This document shows, in pieces, positions 35,136-44,004 of a stretch of 64,000 bases of DNA. This stretch comes from Tyzzerella sp. GTDB taxonomy: Bacteria; Bacillota; Clostridia; Lachnospirales; Lachnospiraceae. The stretch is taken from assembly GCA_017410145.1 (NCBI GenBank), contig JAFQRJ010000010.1, forward strand, positions 1-64,000. Reading direction: 5' to 3'. The position numbers and the translations under genes are program-made. The notes under the pieces are model-generated. The model had not been told where the DNA came from. It worked only from the letters and a program-made list of their open reading frames with translations, and made no database searches. Each line of letters starts with the position of its first letter. Within the stretch, counting starts at the first letter, position 1.

Positions 35136-36776
35136 TTATGCAATCTGCATTTTCTCAACAACCTCTCCCAATTGTTCACAGAGACTCTTGGCTGTTTTTA
35201 TATCAGAAGACTTCAATGCCAACTCAATTCTTATCTCCAATTCTTTTTTCTTCTGTTCCAATTCCAAATAGTCTTTATCAAAATGATTCTCATAAATCAT
35301 CTTTCTAAAAGAACGAATGCGCATTCTGCGAATCGATTTGTCGTCCACATATAAAATGTAATCTGCACAATTCACGATATTATAGAAATCATGCGACACC
35401 ATAAGCACTGCGCCCTGATACTCCGCAATCGCCTTTTCTAATGCTACCTGTGCGTATGTGTCCAAATGACTTGTTGGCTCATCCAAAAGAAGTAAATCCG
35501 CATCACTTTGACAAATCTTTTCTATCTGCAACAGGTTCTGCTCTCCACCGGAAAGTTTACTAGCATGGTCTGTATCGTCTCCATAAACTTGGGATAAAAA
35601 TCCTACCTTCACACCTTCTGCAATAGTAATAGACGGATGATTATTTTTATAAATATCCCGTAACAACGTGGTCTTTCCTGTTCCGTTCGCACCTACGATA
35701 GCTACCTTCTCGTTGCCATGAAGTTCAAAGCATACATCCGATAATAAGAGTTCATCAAATGCAACTTCATATCCCCATATGCTAAGAGCCACTTTATCAG
35801 GGTCTGATTCCACTACAGGAAGTGTGATTTCTGGCCTACAAATATCAACAAAAGGCTCCTTAATCTGTCTTGCACGTAATCTTGCAAGGTGAGTTCCCCT
35901 TGCATGAAGGGTGCGCCCCAAAGCCGCAATGCTTGCGTTAGTTGCTGCAGTTCGCATGCGGTTTACTATCTCTTCATTTCGAGCAATTTCATCTTGGTCC
36001 TTCTTTGCTAATTCTTGTAATTCGATTTTCTTCTGTAGAAGCGCAAAATTATATTCAATATAACTTCCGTCAAACTCTTGAATATCTGTATTTTCTAAAT
36101 GTAAAATTTTATCAAAACAGTGGTTCAACAAATATCTGTTGTGTGTAATAACTAAAAGTGTTCCTTTATGAGAATTAATAAGTGCACACAAACCATTCAA
36201 ATTTTCAAAGTCCAAAAATACATCTGGCTCATCCATGATTAGTAAATTCGGTTGCAAAAGCATTTCCTTCATAACCTGAAGAAGCTTGTATTCTCCCCCA
36301 CTCAATTGCGAAAGCAATGTGTTTTCTCGTTTACTCATTCCTGCCGTTTTTAACTGCTTTCGAATATTACTTTCGTAGTTATCTCCGTCCATAGCCTGGA
36401 ACTCATCCAATAATTTCTGATATGTTTCAAATAACACATCCAAGTTTTCACTCGATGCCATTTCTTCACATACTTTTGTCGTTTCTGCTTGATTCTTAAC
36501 AAATACTTCGCTTAAAAATTTAAATACTGTGATTTCTTGATTCTTTGCATCTCTTGAAAATTGGCTAACGTAACCAATTCGACAACTTTCATCTCTGATA
36601 ATTTCCCCATCATAGAGATAGTTCTCTGGATTCATAAGCATATCCGCAAGCGTTGTCTTGCCTGTACCATTGCTACCGATAAAGGCGCAGTGTTGTCCGT
36701 CTTCTAATGTAAAAGAGACGTCTTTATACAATTCCTTTTCTGGAAATTCATACGATAATTTTTCTACTTGAATCAT
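35136..36776 (-). CDS. ABC-F family ATPase, possible ribosomal protection protein
   Basis: A 546-residue protein of two ABC domains without membrane segments. The first has Walker A GSNGTGKTT, signature LSGGE and Walker B LLIMDEPDVFLD; the second has GANGTGKTT, LSGGEQ and LLLLDEPTSHLD. A charged inter-domain linker (about 230-300, KKIELQELAKKDQDEIARN) is typical of ABC-F translation factors, including those giving resistance to lincosamides, streptogramins A and pleuromutilins. The start at 36776 has AAGGTGG upstream. It is divergent from the MATE gene with interleaved promoters. Whether it gives resistance or is a housekeeping factor cannot be read from sequence alone. Confidence 0.88.
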   Translation of the reverse strand: MIQVEKLSYEFPEKELYKDVSFTLEDGQHCAFIGSNGTGKTTLADMLMNPENYLYDGEIIRDESCRIGYVSQFSRDAKNQEITVFKFLSEVFVKNQAETTKVCEEMASSENLDVLFETYQKLLDEFQAMDGDNYESNIRKQLKTAGMSKRENTLLSQLSGGEYKLLQVMKEMLLQPNLLIMDEPDVFLDFENLNGLCALINSHKGTLLVITHNRYLLNHCFDKILHLENTDIQEFDGSYIEYNFALLQKKIELQELAKKDQDEIARNEEIVNRMRTAATNASIAALGRTLHARGTHLARLRARQIKEPFVDICRPEITLPVVESDPDKVALSIWGYEVAFDELLLSDVCFELHGNEKVAIVGANGTGKTTLLRDIYKNNHPSITIAEGVKVGFLSQVYGDDTDHASKLSGGEQNLLQIEKICQSDADLLLLDEPTSHLDTYAQVALEKAIAEYQGAVLMVSHDFYNIVNCADYILYVDDKSIRRMRIRSFRKMIYENHFDKDYLELEQKKKELEIRIELALKSSDIKTAKSLCEQLGEVVEKMQIA

Positions 36777-36806
36777 AACTATTTCCCACCTTTTTCTAGT
36801 CAATTA

Positions 36807-36835
36807 ATGATACCATATTGAATGTTTAGGGTCAA
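36807..36835 (-). promoter_or_regulatory. Promoter of the ABC-F gene
   Basis: TTGACC (36830-36835), 17-base spacer, TATCAT (36807-36812) on the minus strand. It overlaps the oppositely directed MATE promoter. Confidence 0.75.
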
Positions 36836-36846
36836 TAAACTATAAT
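36818..36846 (+). promoter_or_regulatory. Promoter of the MATE gene
   Basis: TTGAAT (36818-36823), 17-base spacer, TATAAT (36841-36846). Its -35 box lies inside the spacer of the ABC-F promoter on the other strand. Confidence 0.75.
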
Positions 36847-36878
36847 GATAGGTATGAAAGAAAAAGAAGGTGTTTGTA

Positions 36879-38354
36879 TTGAAAAGTAGCGTAAAAATAG
36901 AAACAACATTAGACAGACTTCCTTACGGAGACGAGGCGACATCCAAAGGTTTAAAAGTAACAAAACTCCTTCCGACAGGAGTAAAATCAAAAGATTTATA
37001 TAGAGATATTATTCGTATTGCATGGCCAAGTTTTGTGGAATTATTATTGACACAATTGGCTTCTATGGTAGACCTTATGATGGTTGGTTCCATGGGTGGA
37101 AAGGCACATCCGGAAATTGGCAAACAAGCACTTGCAGCTGTGGGATTGACTACACAGCCTAAATTTCTCTTAATGACAGCTTTTATTGCAATGAATACGG
37201 GTGTTACAGCTCTGATCGCTCGTAACAGAGGAATAAATGATAAAAAGCAGGCCAATCTGGTTGCCAGACAAGGCTTGCTCTTTACATTCTGTGCTACAAT
37301 CATTCTTTCTATCCTTGGATACCTGTTTGCACAACCAATGGTTATCTTCATGGGTTCAACGGAAGATATTGTAACAAAATGGGCAACCCAGTATCTACAG
37401 ATTCAGATGATTGGTTTCCTTAGTTTTGCTCTGACCAGTACCATTACCGCTTCGCTTCGTGCAGTTGGTGATTCTAAGACCTGCATGATATATAACCTGA
37501 TTGCGAACGTAGTAAATGTTATTTTCAACTGGCTGTTGATTTACGGCAACCTTGGATTCCCTGAACTTGGTGTTGCAGGTGCATCTCTAGCAACTGTCAT
37601 CGGGCAAGTGGCGGCATTTATCATGGCATTCATTGTTATATTACGTGGAAATGGTTTCCTTAAATTAGAATTCAAGTTGGGATTCAAGCCTGATAAAATC
37701 GTACTTGGCAATATGCTCCATATTGGCTTTCCTGCCATGGTTGAACAATTATTAATGCGTGTCGGTATGATTATATTTGCAAAGACGGTTGCATCACTTG
37801 GTACAACTGCCTATGCGACACATCAAGTATGCATGAATATTCAGGCTCTCTCCTTTATGACCGGTCAGGCATTTGCTGTGTCTGCAACCACTTTGATGGG
37901 GCAATCACTTGGCAAACGCCGGACAGATATGGCACAGGCATACTGTAGCAGAACACGAAAGGTCGGACTTTTGTTCTCCCTTCTGCTTGCAAGCATATTT
38001 GCCTTGTTCGGAAGCCAAATAGTTGAATTGTATAACAGTGACCCTGCCATTATTCAGATAGGCGGTCGCATCATGTTTTTTGTGGCCTTCCTGCAACCAT
38101 TTCAGAGCGCGCAATTTATCATTGCAGGCGGACTTCGTGGAGCGGGCGATACACGGGCTACTGCCATAATTACATTTATCACAGTCCTTCTCATACGCCC
38201 GGCTGTGGCCATTGCCCTTGTAAATCTTGGACTTGGGCTCTATGGTGCTTGGGCAGGATTGGCTGTAGATCAACTCATCCGTTCTGGCCTTGTTCTGAAT
38301 CGGTACAATAGTGGAAAATGGAAATTAATCAAACTGAAAAGTGAACAATCATAA
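36879..38354 (+). CDS. MATE family multidrug/sodium antiporter
   Basis: A 491-residue membrane protein with about twelve helices in two homologous halves, each opening with a MATE motif (WPSFVELLLTQLASMVDLMMVG and IGFPAMVEQLLMRVGMIIFAK, here given in parts). The start is taken as TTG at 36879 with AGAAGG eight bases upstream; a GTG three codons earlier would overlap the ribosome site. It should export cationic drugs or metabolites using a Na+ or H+ gradient. It is one of only two plus-strand genes and shares an intergenic control region with the ABC-F gene. Confidence 0.93.
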   Translation: MKSSVKIETTLDRLPYGDEATSKGLKVTKLLPTGVKSKDLYRDIIRIAWPSFVELLLTQLASMVDLMMVGSMGGKAHPEIGKQALAAVGLTTQPKFLLMTAFIAMNTGVTALIARNRGINDKKQANLVARQGLLFTFCATIILSILGYLFAQPMVIFMGSTEDIVTKWATQYLQIQMIGFLSFALTSTITASLRAVGDSKTCMIYNLIANVVNVIFNWLLIYGNLGFPELGVAGASLATVIGQVAAFIMAFIVILRGNGFLKLEFKLGFKPDKIVLGNMLHIGFPAMVEQLLMRVGMIIFAKTVASLGTTAYATHQVCMNIQALSFMTGQAFAVSATTLMGQSLGKRRTDMAQAYCSRTRKVGLLFSLLLASIFALFGSQIVELYNSDPAIIQIGGRIMFFVAFLQPFQSAQFIIAGGLRGAGDTRATAIITFITVLLIRPAVAIALVNLGLGLYGAWAGLAVDQLIRSGLVLNRYNSGKWKLIKLKSEQS

Positions 38355-38355
38355 C

Positions 38356-39267
38356 TTATTCACCTTCAAGAACTGCAAGCATTAAAATACCCACAATAAT
38401 TATACCAATAAATATGTACTGTTTCTTTGTCAGTTTTTCCTTTAAGAAAATTCTGGACAGCAACAATGATACAACACACACACATGAAAGGATTGGTGCT
38501 GCGATAGCGCCATTTCCGCTCATGGCATATACATAAGTTAGCTGTCCAGCTGTTTCGCAAACAGCAGCTACCATTTTATCCTTCTGCTTTGGTAATTCAA
38601 ATTTAACACCCTTGCATTTCATAAAAATAAATAATGCCAAACCACAGATTGCAAAGGTTAATTCATAAGAAATATTTGCTACTAATTCGATACTTTCTTC
38701 TGTTACGCCCACCAACGGACTTGTCTCCATTTCCAAAAAGAAAATGTCCAGAAAGCTTCCTAATGCATCAATAATGGCATAACAGAATGGCATTGCAAAA
38801 GCAACGATGGCCAATCTTTTTCCCAGTCTCTGTTTTCTATTTACATCTGAGCTTCGTTCCATTTGGGTTACGCCTATAATACCGATTACAATTACTGCAA
38901 TCCCAACCCAAACTTCAGGAGCAATTCTTTCTCCTAAAAAAATTACACACAAAAGAGAGCACATTGCCCCTGCAGTATTTTCAATAGGATCTGCTAAGGA
39001 TTCCTCAATAAATCGAATCCCAAAGAACGAGCATGCCATGGATAAAATATAACATAATGAAACCGGTAAATAAGCAACCAAATTCATCGGATTATATACG
39101 ATATCAGAAGTCAGCAGGGTAAATATTGCATGGATTCCCATCACTGCTCCTACCAAAACACATACTCTTAAATGATCATATTTCTTATCCTCATGCGAGC
39201 CTTTTTTATAGAAAAGTTCTGCCACTCCCCACAATAAAGTTGTTACAAGTGTGAATACTAACCACAT
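38356..39267 (-). CDS. EamA/DMT-family transporter
   Basis: A 303-residue membrane protein with ten helices in two EamA repeats, one ending EVWVGIAVIVIGIIGV and the other KKQYIFIGIIIVGILML. Members move small metabolites or amino acids; the substrate here is unknown. It is convergent with the MATE gene, the stop codons being one base apart, and has a GGAGG ribosome site seven bases before its ATG. Confidence 0.9.
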   Translation of the reverse strand: MWLVFTLVTTLLWGVAELFYKKGSHEDKKYDHLRVCVLVGAVMGIHAIFTLLTSDIVYNPMNLVAYLPVSLCYILSMACSFFGIRFIEESLADPIENTAGAMCSLLCVIFLGERIAPEVWVGIAVIVIGIIGVTQMERSSDVNRKQRLGKRLAIVAFAMPFCYAIIDALGSFLDIFFLEMETSPLVGVTEESIELVANISYELTFAICGLALFIFMKCKGVKFELPKQKDKMVAAVCETAGQLTYVYAMSGNGAIAAPILSCVCVVSLLLSRIFLKEKLTKKQYIFIGIIIVGILMLAVLEGE

Positions 39268-39330
39268 AAAAAATCCTCCTATAAATTTTTTTACATTATA
39301 TCACAAAAGTTGGAAAATACAACCAAAAAA

Positions 39331-39354
39331 GCAATGTACATTAATGTACATTGC
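39331..39354. terminator. Bidirectional terminator: 24-bp perfect palindrome
   Basis: A perfect palindrome centred on TTAA and flanked by A6 on one side and T6 on the other. It includes the last codons and stop of the DUF454 gene, and closes the CydDC-like operon. Confidence 0.85.
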
Positions 39355-39727
39355 TTTTTTGAATCTTAATCGTCTTTACACCAAATGCAAAATAAAGAAT
39401 ATGAAATATCCAAACACTTGCAAGAACAATTCTTCCAAGGATTACAGCATGCATCATGGCAAACCCAATTGACATCAGTACTGTAACAGTGACCATAATA
39501 CGTATCTTTGTGGCCTTTGTCATGCCCTGCCCTTTCACATAACTTTCCAAGTTGTCTTGATACAATTTTGTACAGACAAACCAGTCGTGAACCTTTTTCG
39601 AGCTTCTGGCAAAACAGTATGCCGCTAACAATAAAAACGGAACCGTAGGCAGTATCGGTAATACCGTTCCTGCCGTACCCAATCCCAAACTAATACTTCC
39701 TACAACCATATAAATTATCTTTTTCAT
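39341..39727 (-). CDS. DUF454 (YbaN-like) inner-membrane protein
   Basis: A 128-residue protein with three to four hydrophobic helices and the family signature SLGLGTAGTVLPILPTVPFLLLA at residues 12-34 (given without a break only in part here), then FARSSKKVHDWF. The molecular role is unknown. Its ATG overlaps the stop of the CydC-like ABC gene by one base, so it is the last gene of a four-gene operon with the bis-His membrane protein and the ABC exporter pair. Confidence 0.88.
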   Translation of the reverse strand: MKKIIYMVVGSISLGLGTAGTVLPILPTVPFLLLAAYCFARSSKKVHDWFVCTKLYQDNLESYVKGQGMTKATKIRIMVTVTVLMSIGFAMMHAVILGRIVLASVWIFHILYFAFGVKTIKIQKSNVH

Positions 39728-41397
39728 TAACTTACCCTTCCGTGCTCTACCGAATACACTTTATCTACAATCCGCATCGTAGACTGACGGTGTGACACAA
39801 GCACAACCGTTTTATTTTCTCTTTCTTCTTGTAGTGACTTCAAAATAATGGCTTCATTCAGACTATCCAGATTGCTGGTGGGCTCATCCAGAAGCATAAA
39901 CGGTGCATTATGAAGAAATGCACGCGCCAGCCCAATCCGCTGCCTTTCACCACCGGACAAGGTATCACCAAGCTCACCAACCGGTGTGTCATAACCCTTT
40001 GGAAGACTTAAAATAAAATCATGTACCGACGCTTTCTTACAAGCAGTTTCAATCTCTTCATCTGTGGCATCAAACTTTGCAATGCGAAGATTATTCCGAA
40101 TGCTGTCATGGAACAAATGTGTTTCCTGTGTCACGAAGCTTTCCATATTACGCAGATTATGAGTATTTATTTCATTCACATTGACGTCAGATATCTTCAC
40201 CTCTCCTTTTTGTGAATTCCAGAAACGCATAAATAGTTTTAAAAGCGTTGATTTTCCACTGCCACTTTTCCCAACAATACCAATGACAGAACCCTTTGGA
40301 ATCTCCACAGATACATTGTCTAATATGTTTTCATTACCTATTTCTTCACAGTAGGAGAAGGAAACATTTGCTGCAATGACGCCGTCAAAGTCCACATTTT
40401 CTTTACCAGACACTTCTTCTGTAACAGGTGTTTCATCTAAAATATCCAGCACACGATTTCCTGCCGCAAATGTATGTTGCAAGGTGCTTCCAAGGTCTGC
40501 CAGTGCAATTACCGGACCGAAGGAACTCATCATCGCAATGGTCGGAATCAACACACCTAGAAATTCGATTGTTCCATTTTGATATAGCATAGCCGAAGCA
40601 AATAGCATCACAAGGTCAAAGATTAAAATCACCGTATTTGTAAGTGCCTTGTTTCTCCCTGCTGTTTCTTTCATTCGCTTTTCTTCAGCGGAAAGCTCAT
40701 CTGTCTTCCTGTTTATTTCCTGCAACCTGACCATTCCTTGTCCATACTGTAATGTTTCATATAAACCACGAAGGCTATCCAACACAAAGCTCGAAAGTTC
40801 CCCTGATTTAGAACGAAACTTGATACCATCCTCTCCACTGAGTTTGGAAATCAACATAGGAATGATACCCCCAACTACCGTATATGCCAGAAATGCGATT
40901 ACACCTAGACTCCAATGATAACTTCCAATGAATATGCACAAGATACCAGAAAATAAGGTTGCGATTGCAATCGGTGAAATGGTGTGTGCATAAAACACTT
41001 CCAGAAGTTCTATATCCGCTGTAATGACTGAGATTAGATTTCCTTTATCCTTTCCATCTAATTTTGCCGGGCAAAGTCGGCGCAGTGCACGAAACACTTT
41101 GTCGCGAATGAGCGCTAACAGTTTAAATGCGATAAAGTGGTTACATGCCTGCTCTGCATAACGAAGGATACCTCGCATGATTGCAAATATAATGACTGAA
41201 ACAAATAATACTACTATTGTAAATGGCGTCTCTATTCCAAGCACTTCCGCAACCGCATAACCACCAAAAATTGTAATAAATGAAGCAGTCAAATGACCAA
41301 CCAATCCCATCATAATGGCAAGCAACATAAAACCTGTCAGTGGTTTCACCAGACCAATCAATCTCAACATCACTCTTAATCCACTTCGCTTTTTCAT
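39727..41397 (-). CDS. ABC exporter half-transporter, CydC-like
   Basis: A 556-residue fusion of six membrane helices (about 1-310) and an ATPase domain with Walker A GKSGSGKST (about 375-383), signature LSGGERQRIGLARA (about 475-488) and Walker B FMLLDEPTSNLD. It pairs with the half-transporter encoded two bases upstream. CydDC exports cysteine and glutathione and is needed for cytochrome assembly in other bacteria; many clostridial relatives are unstudied. The bis-His membrane protein at the head of the operon makes a heme or thiol link attractive. Confidence 0.85.
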   Translation of the reverse strand: MKKRSGLRVMLRLIGLVKPLTGFMLLAIMMGLVGHLTASFITIFGGYAVAEVLGIETPFTIVVLFVSVIIFAIMRGILRYAEQACNHFIAFKLLALIRDKVFRALRRLCPAKLDGKDKGNLISVITADIELLEVFYAHTISPIAIATLFSGILCIFIGSYHWSLGVIAFLAYTVVGGIIPMLISKLSGEDGIKFRSKSGELSSFVLDSLRGLYETLQYGQGMVRLQEINRKTDELSAEEKRMKETAGRNKALTNTVILIFDLVMLFASAMLYQNGTIEFLGVLIPTIAMMSSFGPVIALADLGSTLQHTFAAGNRVLDILDETPVTEEVSGKENVDFDGVIAANVSFSYCEEIGNENILDNVSVEIPKGSVIGIVGKSGSGKSTLLKLFMRFWNSQKGEVKISDVNVNEINTHNLRNMESFVTQETHLFHDSIRNNLRIAKFDATDEEIETACKKASVHDFILSLPKGYDTPVGELGDTLSGGERQRIGLARAFLHNAPFMLLDEPTSNLDSLNEAIILKSLQEERENKTVVLVSHRQSTMRIVDKVYSVEHGRVS

Positions 41398-41399
41398 AT

Positions 41400-43163
41400 C
41401 TACTCACCTCTTCCTAAATTTTCAAGGGTTTGTTGTGCATTCCATAGTCTTGTATATGTTCCTCTATTCTTCAACAACTCTTCATGTGTACCGCATTCAA
41501 AAACTTTTCCCTGTTCCATCACATAAATCTGTTCAGACGAAACAACATTCGCAAGACGATGGGAAATTAAAATCACTGTTTTGGTTTTTGACAAGGCTTG
41601 AATCTCCCGCATGATGTCAATTTCACTTTCCACATCGATATTGGAAGTTGCCTCGTCGAAGATGTACACGGGGCTATCATGCAAAAGTGCTCTTGCAAGT
41701 GCCAATCTCTGACATTGCCCTCCCGAAAAGTTGGAAGCCTTTTCTTGAAGCTTCGTTTCTAACCCTTCTTCGCTTCTTAAAAACTCTGCCAGATTTACCC
41801 TCTCTAATATGCTCCACAGTTCCTCATCAGTTGAGCTTGGATTTCCCACCAATAGATTATCTTTTACTGTTCCTTTGAAGAGATAACTTTGATGACTGAC
41901 ATAGGTAATATTTCTCATGAGACTGCCTTGCGAAAGCCCTGACAGTTCCTTACCGCCAATCTTTACTGATCCTGTATATCCTTGATTTCTTCCCATTAAG
42001 ATGGCTGAAATTGTGGATTTACCACAGCCGCTTTCCCCAACAATGGAGGTAAGTGTTCCCATTGGAAATTTCATATTTACACCATGCAGTATTTCTCGTT
42101 CTTCCTTGGAACAATTTTTTTCTACTTCCTGACCGGTAACATACGAAAACTGTAGGTTCTCACAACTTATCGTGCAGTCTTCCGGCACTTCTGCCGTCAT
42201 GTCTTCCGCTTTCGGCAAATCAAGTAACCGAAATATTTTTTCACTTGCTGCCATTCCATTCATAGCAATATGAAAGAAAGAGCCTAAAAGCCGCATTGGT
42301 ATAAAAAAATCTGCTGAAAGTAAAATAATCAGTAATGCTCCAGAAAAAGAAACATTCCCCTTTGTATATTGGGTCACCGATAAAACCACTCCAAGCGCTG
42401 CCCCGCCATAGGCAATCAGGTCCATAATAGTAATGGAATTCAGTTGCATGGTAAGTACCTTCATGGTGATTTTACGGAACTTTTCCGACTCCTCATTCAT
42501 TTCCTTTTGTTTAAACTCATCTGCCTGATAAATTTTTAAAGTGGTTAAGCCTTGTAAATTTTCTAAAAACGTATCTCCAAGCGCTGTATACTGCCCCCAA
42601 TATTTAGCCAAAAGCTTCTTCGCCCATGTCTGCACCAACGCAATGGATATCGGAATCAATGGCACGCAGACAAGCAGTGCAATCGCACTTGGGAAATTCA
42701 CAAAACTTAGGATTACAAATAGGGTCAACGGAGCCAACATGGCATAGAAAAACTGTGGCAGATATGCACCAAAATACGTTTCCAATTGGTCTACACCTTC
42801 TACCGCCACTTGAACAACTTCTGATGTTTTGATTTTCTCGTTATAGGAAGTCCCTGGTCTGAGAAGTTTCTTGTAAATCAATTCTCTAAGTGTTCTCTTT
42901 ACTTCCTTTGAAGAAAGATATCCCATCTTGCTTGCAAGCGTTGTACAGATGTATCTTACAATCACTGTGACTAATGCAATCCCCAGTGTAATAGTAACGT
43001 CTTTTATCTGGGCGCTCTTTTCCAATAGCTGTCCTAATAGTGACGTAATTGCAATCATCATAGTAATATTGGAAAGCAACGAAATCCATTGAAAAAGCAC
43101 ATTTTGGGCAATATATTTTTTGCTCTCAGGTACTATTCCAATCAACCTTTTGTTAATCATCAT
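41400..43163 (-). CDS. ABC exporter half-transporter, CydD-like
   Basis: A 587-residue membrane-ATPase fusion. The transmembrane domain (about 1-310) contains ENLQGLTTLKIYQADEF, characteristic of CydD. The nucleotide-binding domain has Walker A GESGCGKST, signature FSGGQCQRLALARA and Walker B YIFDEATSNID. The start has GGAGG nine bases upstream. It probably forms a heterodimer with the CydC-like product. The substrate is inferred from family only. Confidence 0.85.
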   Translation of the reverse strand: MMINKRLIGIVPESKKYIAQNVLFQWISLLSNITMMIAITSLLGQLLEKSAQIKDVTITLGIALVTVIVRYICTTLASKMGYLSSKEVKRTLRELIYKKLLRPGTSYNEKIKTSEVVQVAVEGVDQLETYFGAYLPQFFYAMLAPLTLFVILSFVNFPSAIALLVCVPLIPISIALVQTWAKKLLAKYWGQYTALGDTFLENLQGLTTLKIYQADEFKQKEMNEESEKFRKITMKVLTMQLNSITIMDLIAYGGAALGVVLSVTQYTKGNVSFSGALLIILLSADFFIPMRLLGSFFHIAMNGMAASEKIFRLLDLPKAEDMTAEVPEDCTISCENLQFSYVTGQEVEKNCSKEEREILHGVNMKFPMGTLTSIVGESGCGKSTISAILMGRNQGYTGSVKIGGKELSGLSQGSLMRNITYVSHQSYLFKGTVKDNLLVGNPSSTDEELWSILERVNLAEFLRSEEGLETKLQEKASNFSGGQCQRLALARALLHDSPVYIFDEATSNIDVESEIDIMREIQALSKTKTVILISHRLANVVSSEQIYVMEQGKVFECGTHEELLKNRGTYTRLWNAQQTLENLGRGE

Positions 43164-43177
43164 GGCTAACTTCCTCC

Positions 43178-43507
43178 CTATTTTGCCCTTTTCATGCGTC
43201 TATGGAAAATAAAAATGTGAATTGCCAAGAAAAATACACTTGCAATTGAAATTGCTTTATGTAGTGCAAGTACAACTGGCATTTCGTCTAATATCATTCC
43301 AAACAAGCCGCTTGCAAAAGAAATCACAATGACGCCTAACAATATCCATCTCTTCCACTGCATTTGTCTTCGGTAAATAATCGTATGTACAATGCAAAGC
43401 AAGAGGAATAAGACCGATGCCATTTTGTGAATTGCAATACCAGTAAGTGGTACTAAGTTTGTGATAATAAAGCTGATTAATAGTAGATAATTTAAAACTT
43501 TTTTCAT
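43178..43507 (-). CDS. Four-helix membrane protein with two His pairs, probable heme-b binding (DUF4405-like)
   Basis: A 109-residue protein with four membrane helices. Helix 2 carries His 27 and His 41, helix 4 carries His 83 and His 97; both pairs are spaced by exactly 14 residues, as in bis-His cytochromes b. The two halves look like an internal duplication (IHKMASVLFLLLCIVH versus LHKAISIASVFFLAIH). It heads an operon with a CydDC-like exporter and a DUF454 protein behind a palindromic operator. Electron transfer or heme sensing is inferred from the His pattern. Confidence 0.75.
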   Translation of the reverse strand: MKKVLNYLLLISFIITNLVPLTGIAIHKMASVLFLLLCIVHTIIYRRQMQWKRWILLGVIVISFASGLFGMILDEMPVVLALHKAISIASVFFLAIHIFIFHRRMKRAK

Positions 43508-43529
43508 TATTGTTCTCCTTGTGTAACTT

Positions 43530-43549
43530 TAGTTAGTCATTACTAACTA
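43530..43549. promoter_or_regulatory. Palindromic operator of the bis-His / CydDC-like operon
   Basis: TAGTTAGT-CATT-ACTAACTA, a perfect inverted repeat with 8-bp arms. It lies between the -10 box and the start codon of the operon, a typical MarR- or TetR-type repressor position. No regulator gene is adjacent. Confidence 0.65.
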
Positions 43550-43553
43550 CTAG

Positions 43554-43580
43554 AGTATAAAAAACACCTTGGTTTGTCAA
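43554..43580 (-). promoter_or_regulatory. Promoter of the bis-His / CydDC-like operon
   Basis: TTGACA (43575-43580) and TATACT (43554-43559) on the minus strand. The spacer is only 15 bases, shorter than ideal, which can make a promoter dependent on an activator that distorts DNA. Confidence 0.5.
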
Positions 43581-43597
43581 GATGGTTTTTATTGGAT

Positions 43598-43857
43598 TTA
43601 TTCCACTGTTATTGACGCCAGCCTCATTATTTCAGATACACTATACTTTGGTGATATTCTTACAAACATGTGTATATGTTCTGAACATGCTTCTGCTTCT
43701 ATATTTTCTATCCCTTTTCTTTTACACAATTCATTCAGTATTTTTGTTATATCTTTTTTAATCTGTTTGTATATAACTTTTCATCTGTATTTTGATGCAA
43801 ATATGATATGGTACTTACATTCCCACATGGCATGTACTAACTATTTTTGTCCTTCTT
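43598..43857 (-). pseudogene. IS200/IS605-family TnpA transposase remnant
   Basis: On the minus strand the frame reads LVHAMWECKYHIIFASKYR, a stop (TGA at 43781-43783), then KVIYKQIKKDITKIL, and later ACSEHIHMFVRISPKYSVSE, ending early at ITVE. This is the Y1 transposase with its HUH motif (HIH) intact. It has a frameshift near the N-terminus, an internal stop, and no catalytic-Tyr C-terminus. It is a dead fragment, so the element cannot move itself. Confidence 0.85.
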
Positions 43858-43861
43858 GGAT

Positions 43862-43882
43862 ACCTCCTGCATAGCAGGTGGT
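43862..43882. mobile_element. End hairpin of the IS200/IS605 remnant
   Basis: ACCTCCTGC-ATA-GCAGGTGGT, an imperfect 9-bp stem with one mismatch just outside the TnpA start region, where IS200-type elements carry their subterminal hairpin. The opposite end is not recognisable. Confidence 0.55.
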
Positions 43883-43905
43883 CTATTTTATCTGTCGATA
43901 CAAAA

Positions 43906-43932
43906 AAAGTTACGTCAAAACGACGTAACTTT
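43906..43932. terminator. Hairpin with T-run, between IS remnant and accessory gene
   Basis: Stem AAAGTTACGTC / GACGTAACTTT with a short A-rich loop. A7 precedes it, so it reads as a terminator on the minus strand. Confidence 0.6.
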
Positions 43933-43947
43933 GTTGTTTTAAAATAC

Positions 43948-43988
43948 AAAAGGGTCTATCTCACTAGATCAGTGAGTCAGACCCTTTT
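43948..43988 (-). terminator. Terminator after the TPR-like accessory gene
   Basis: Long stem AAAAGGGTCT ... AGACCCTTTT with an inner CTCACT/AGTGAG pairing, 16 bp after the stop codon of the gene at 44005. Confidence 0.7.
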
Positions 43989-44004
43989 GCTATGAAATAA
44001 TTAA

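Noticed and set aside
36870-36878. GTG start three codons upstream for the MATE gene
   Set aside because: It would overlap the AGAAGG ribosome site; TTG at 36879 has correct spacing.
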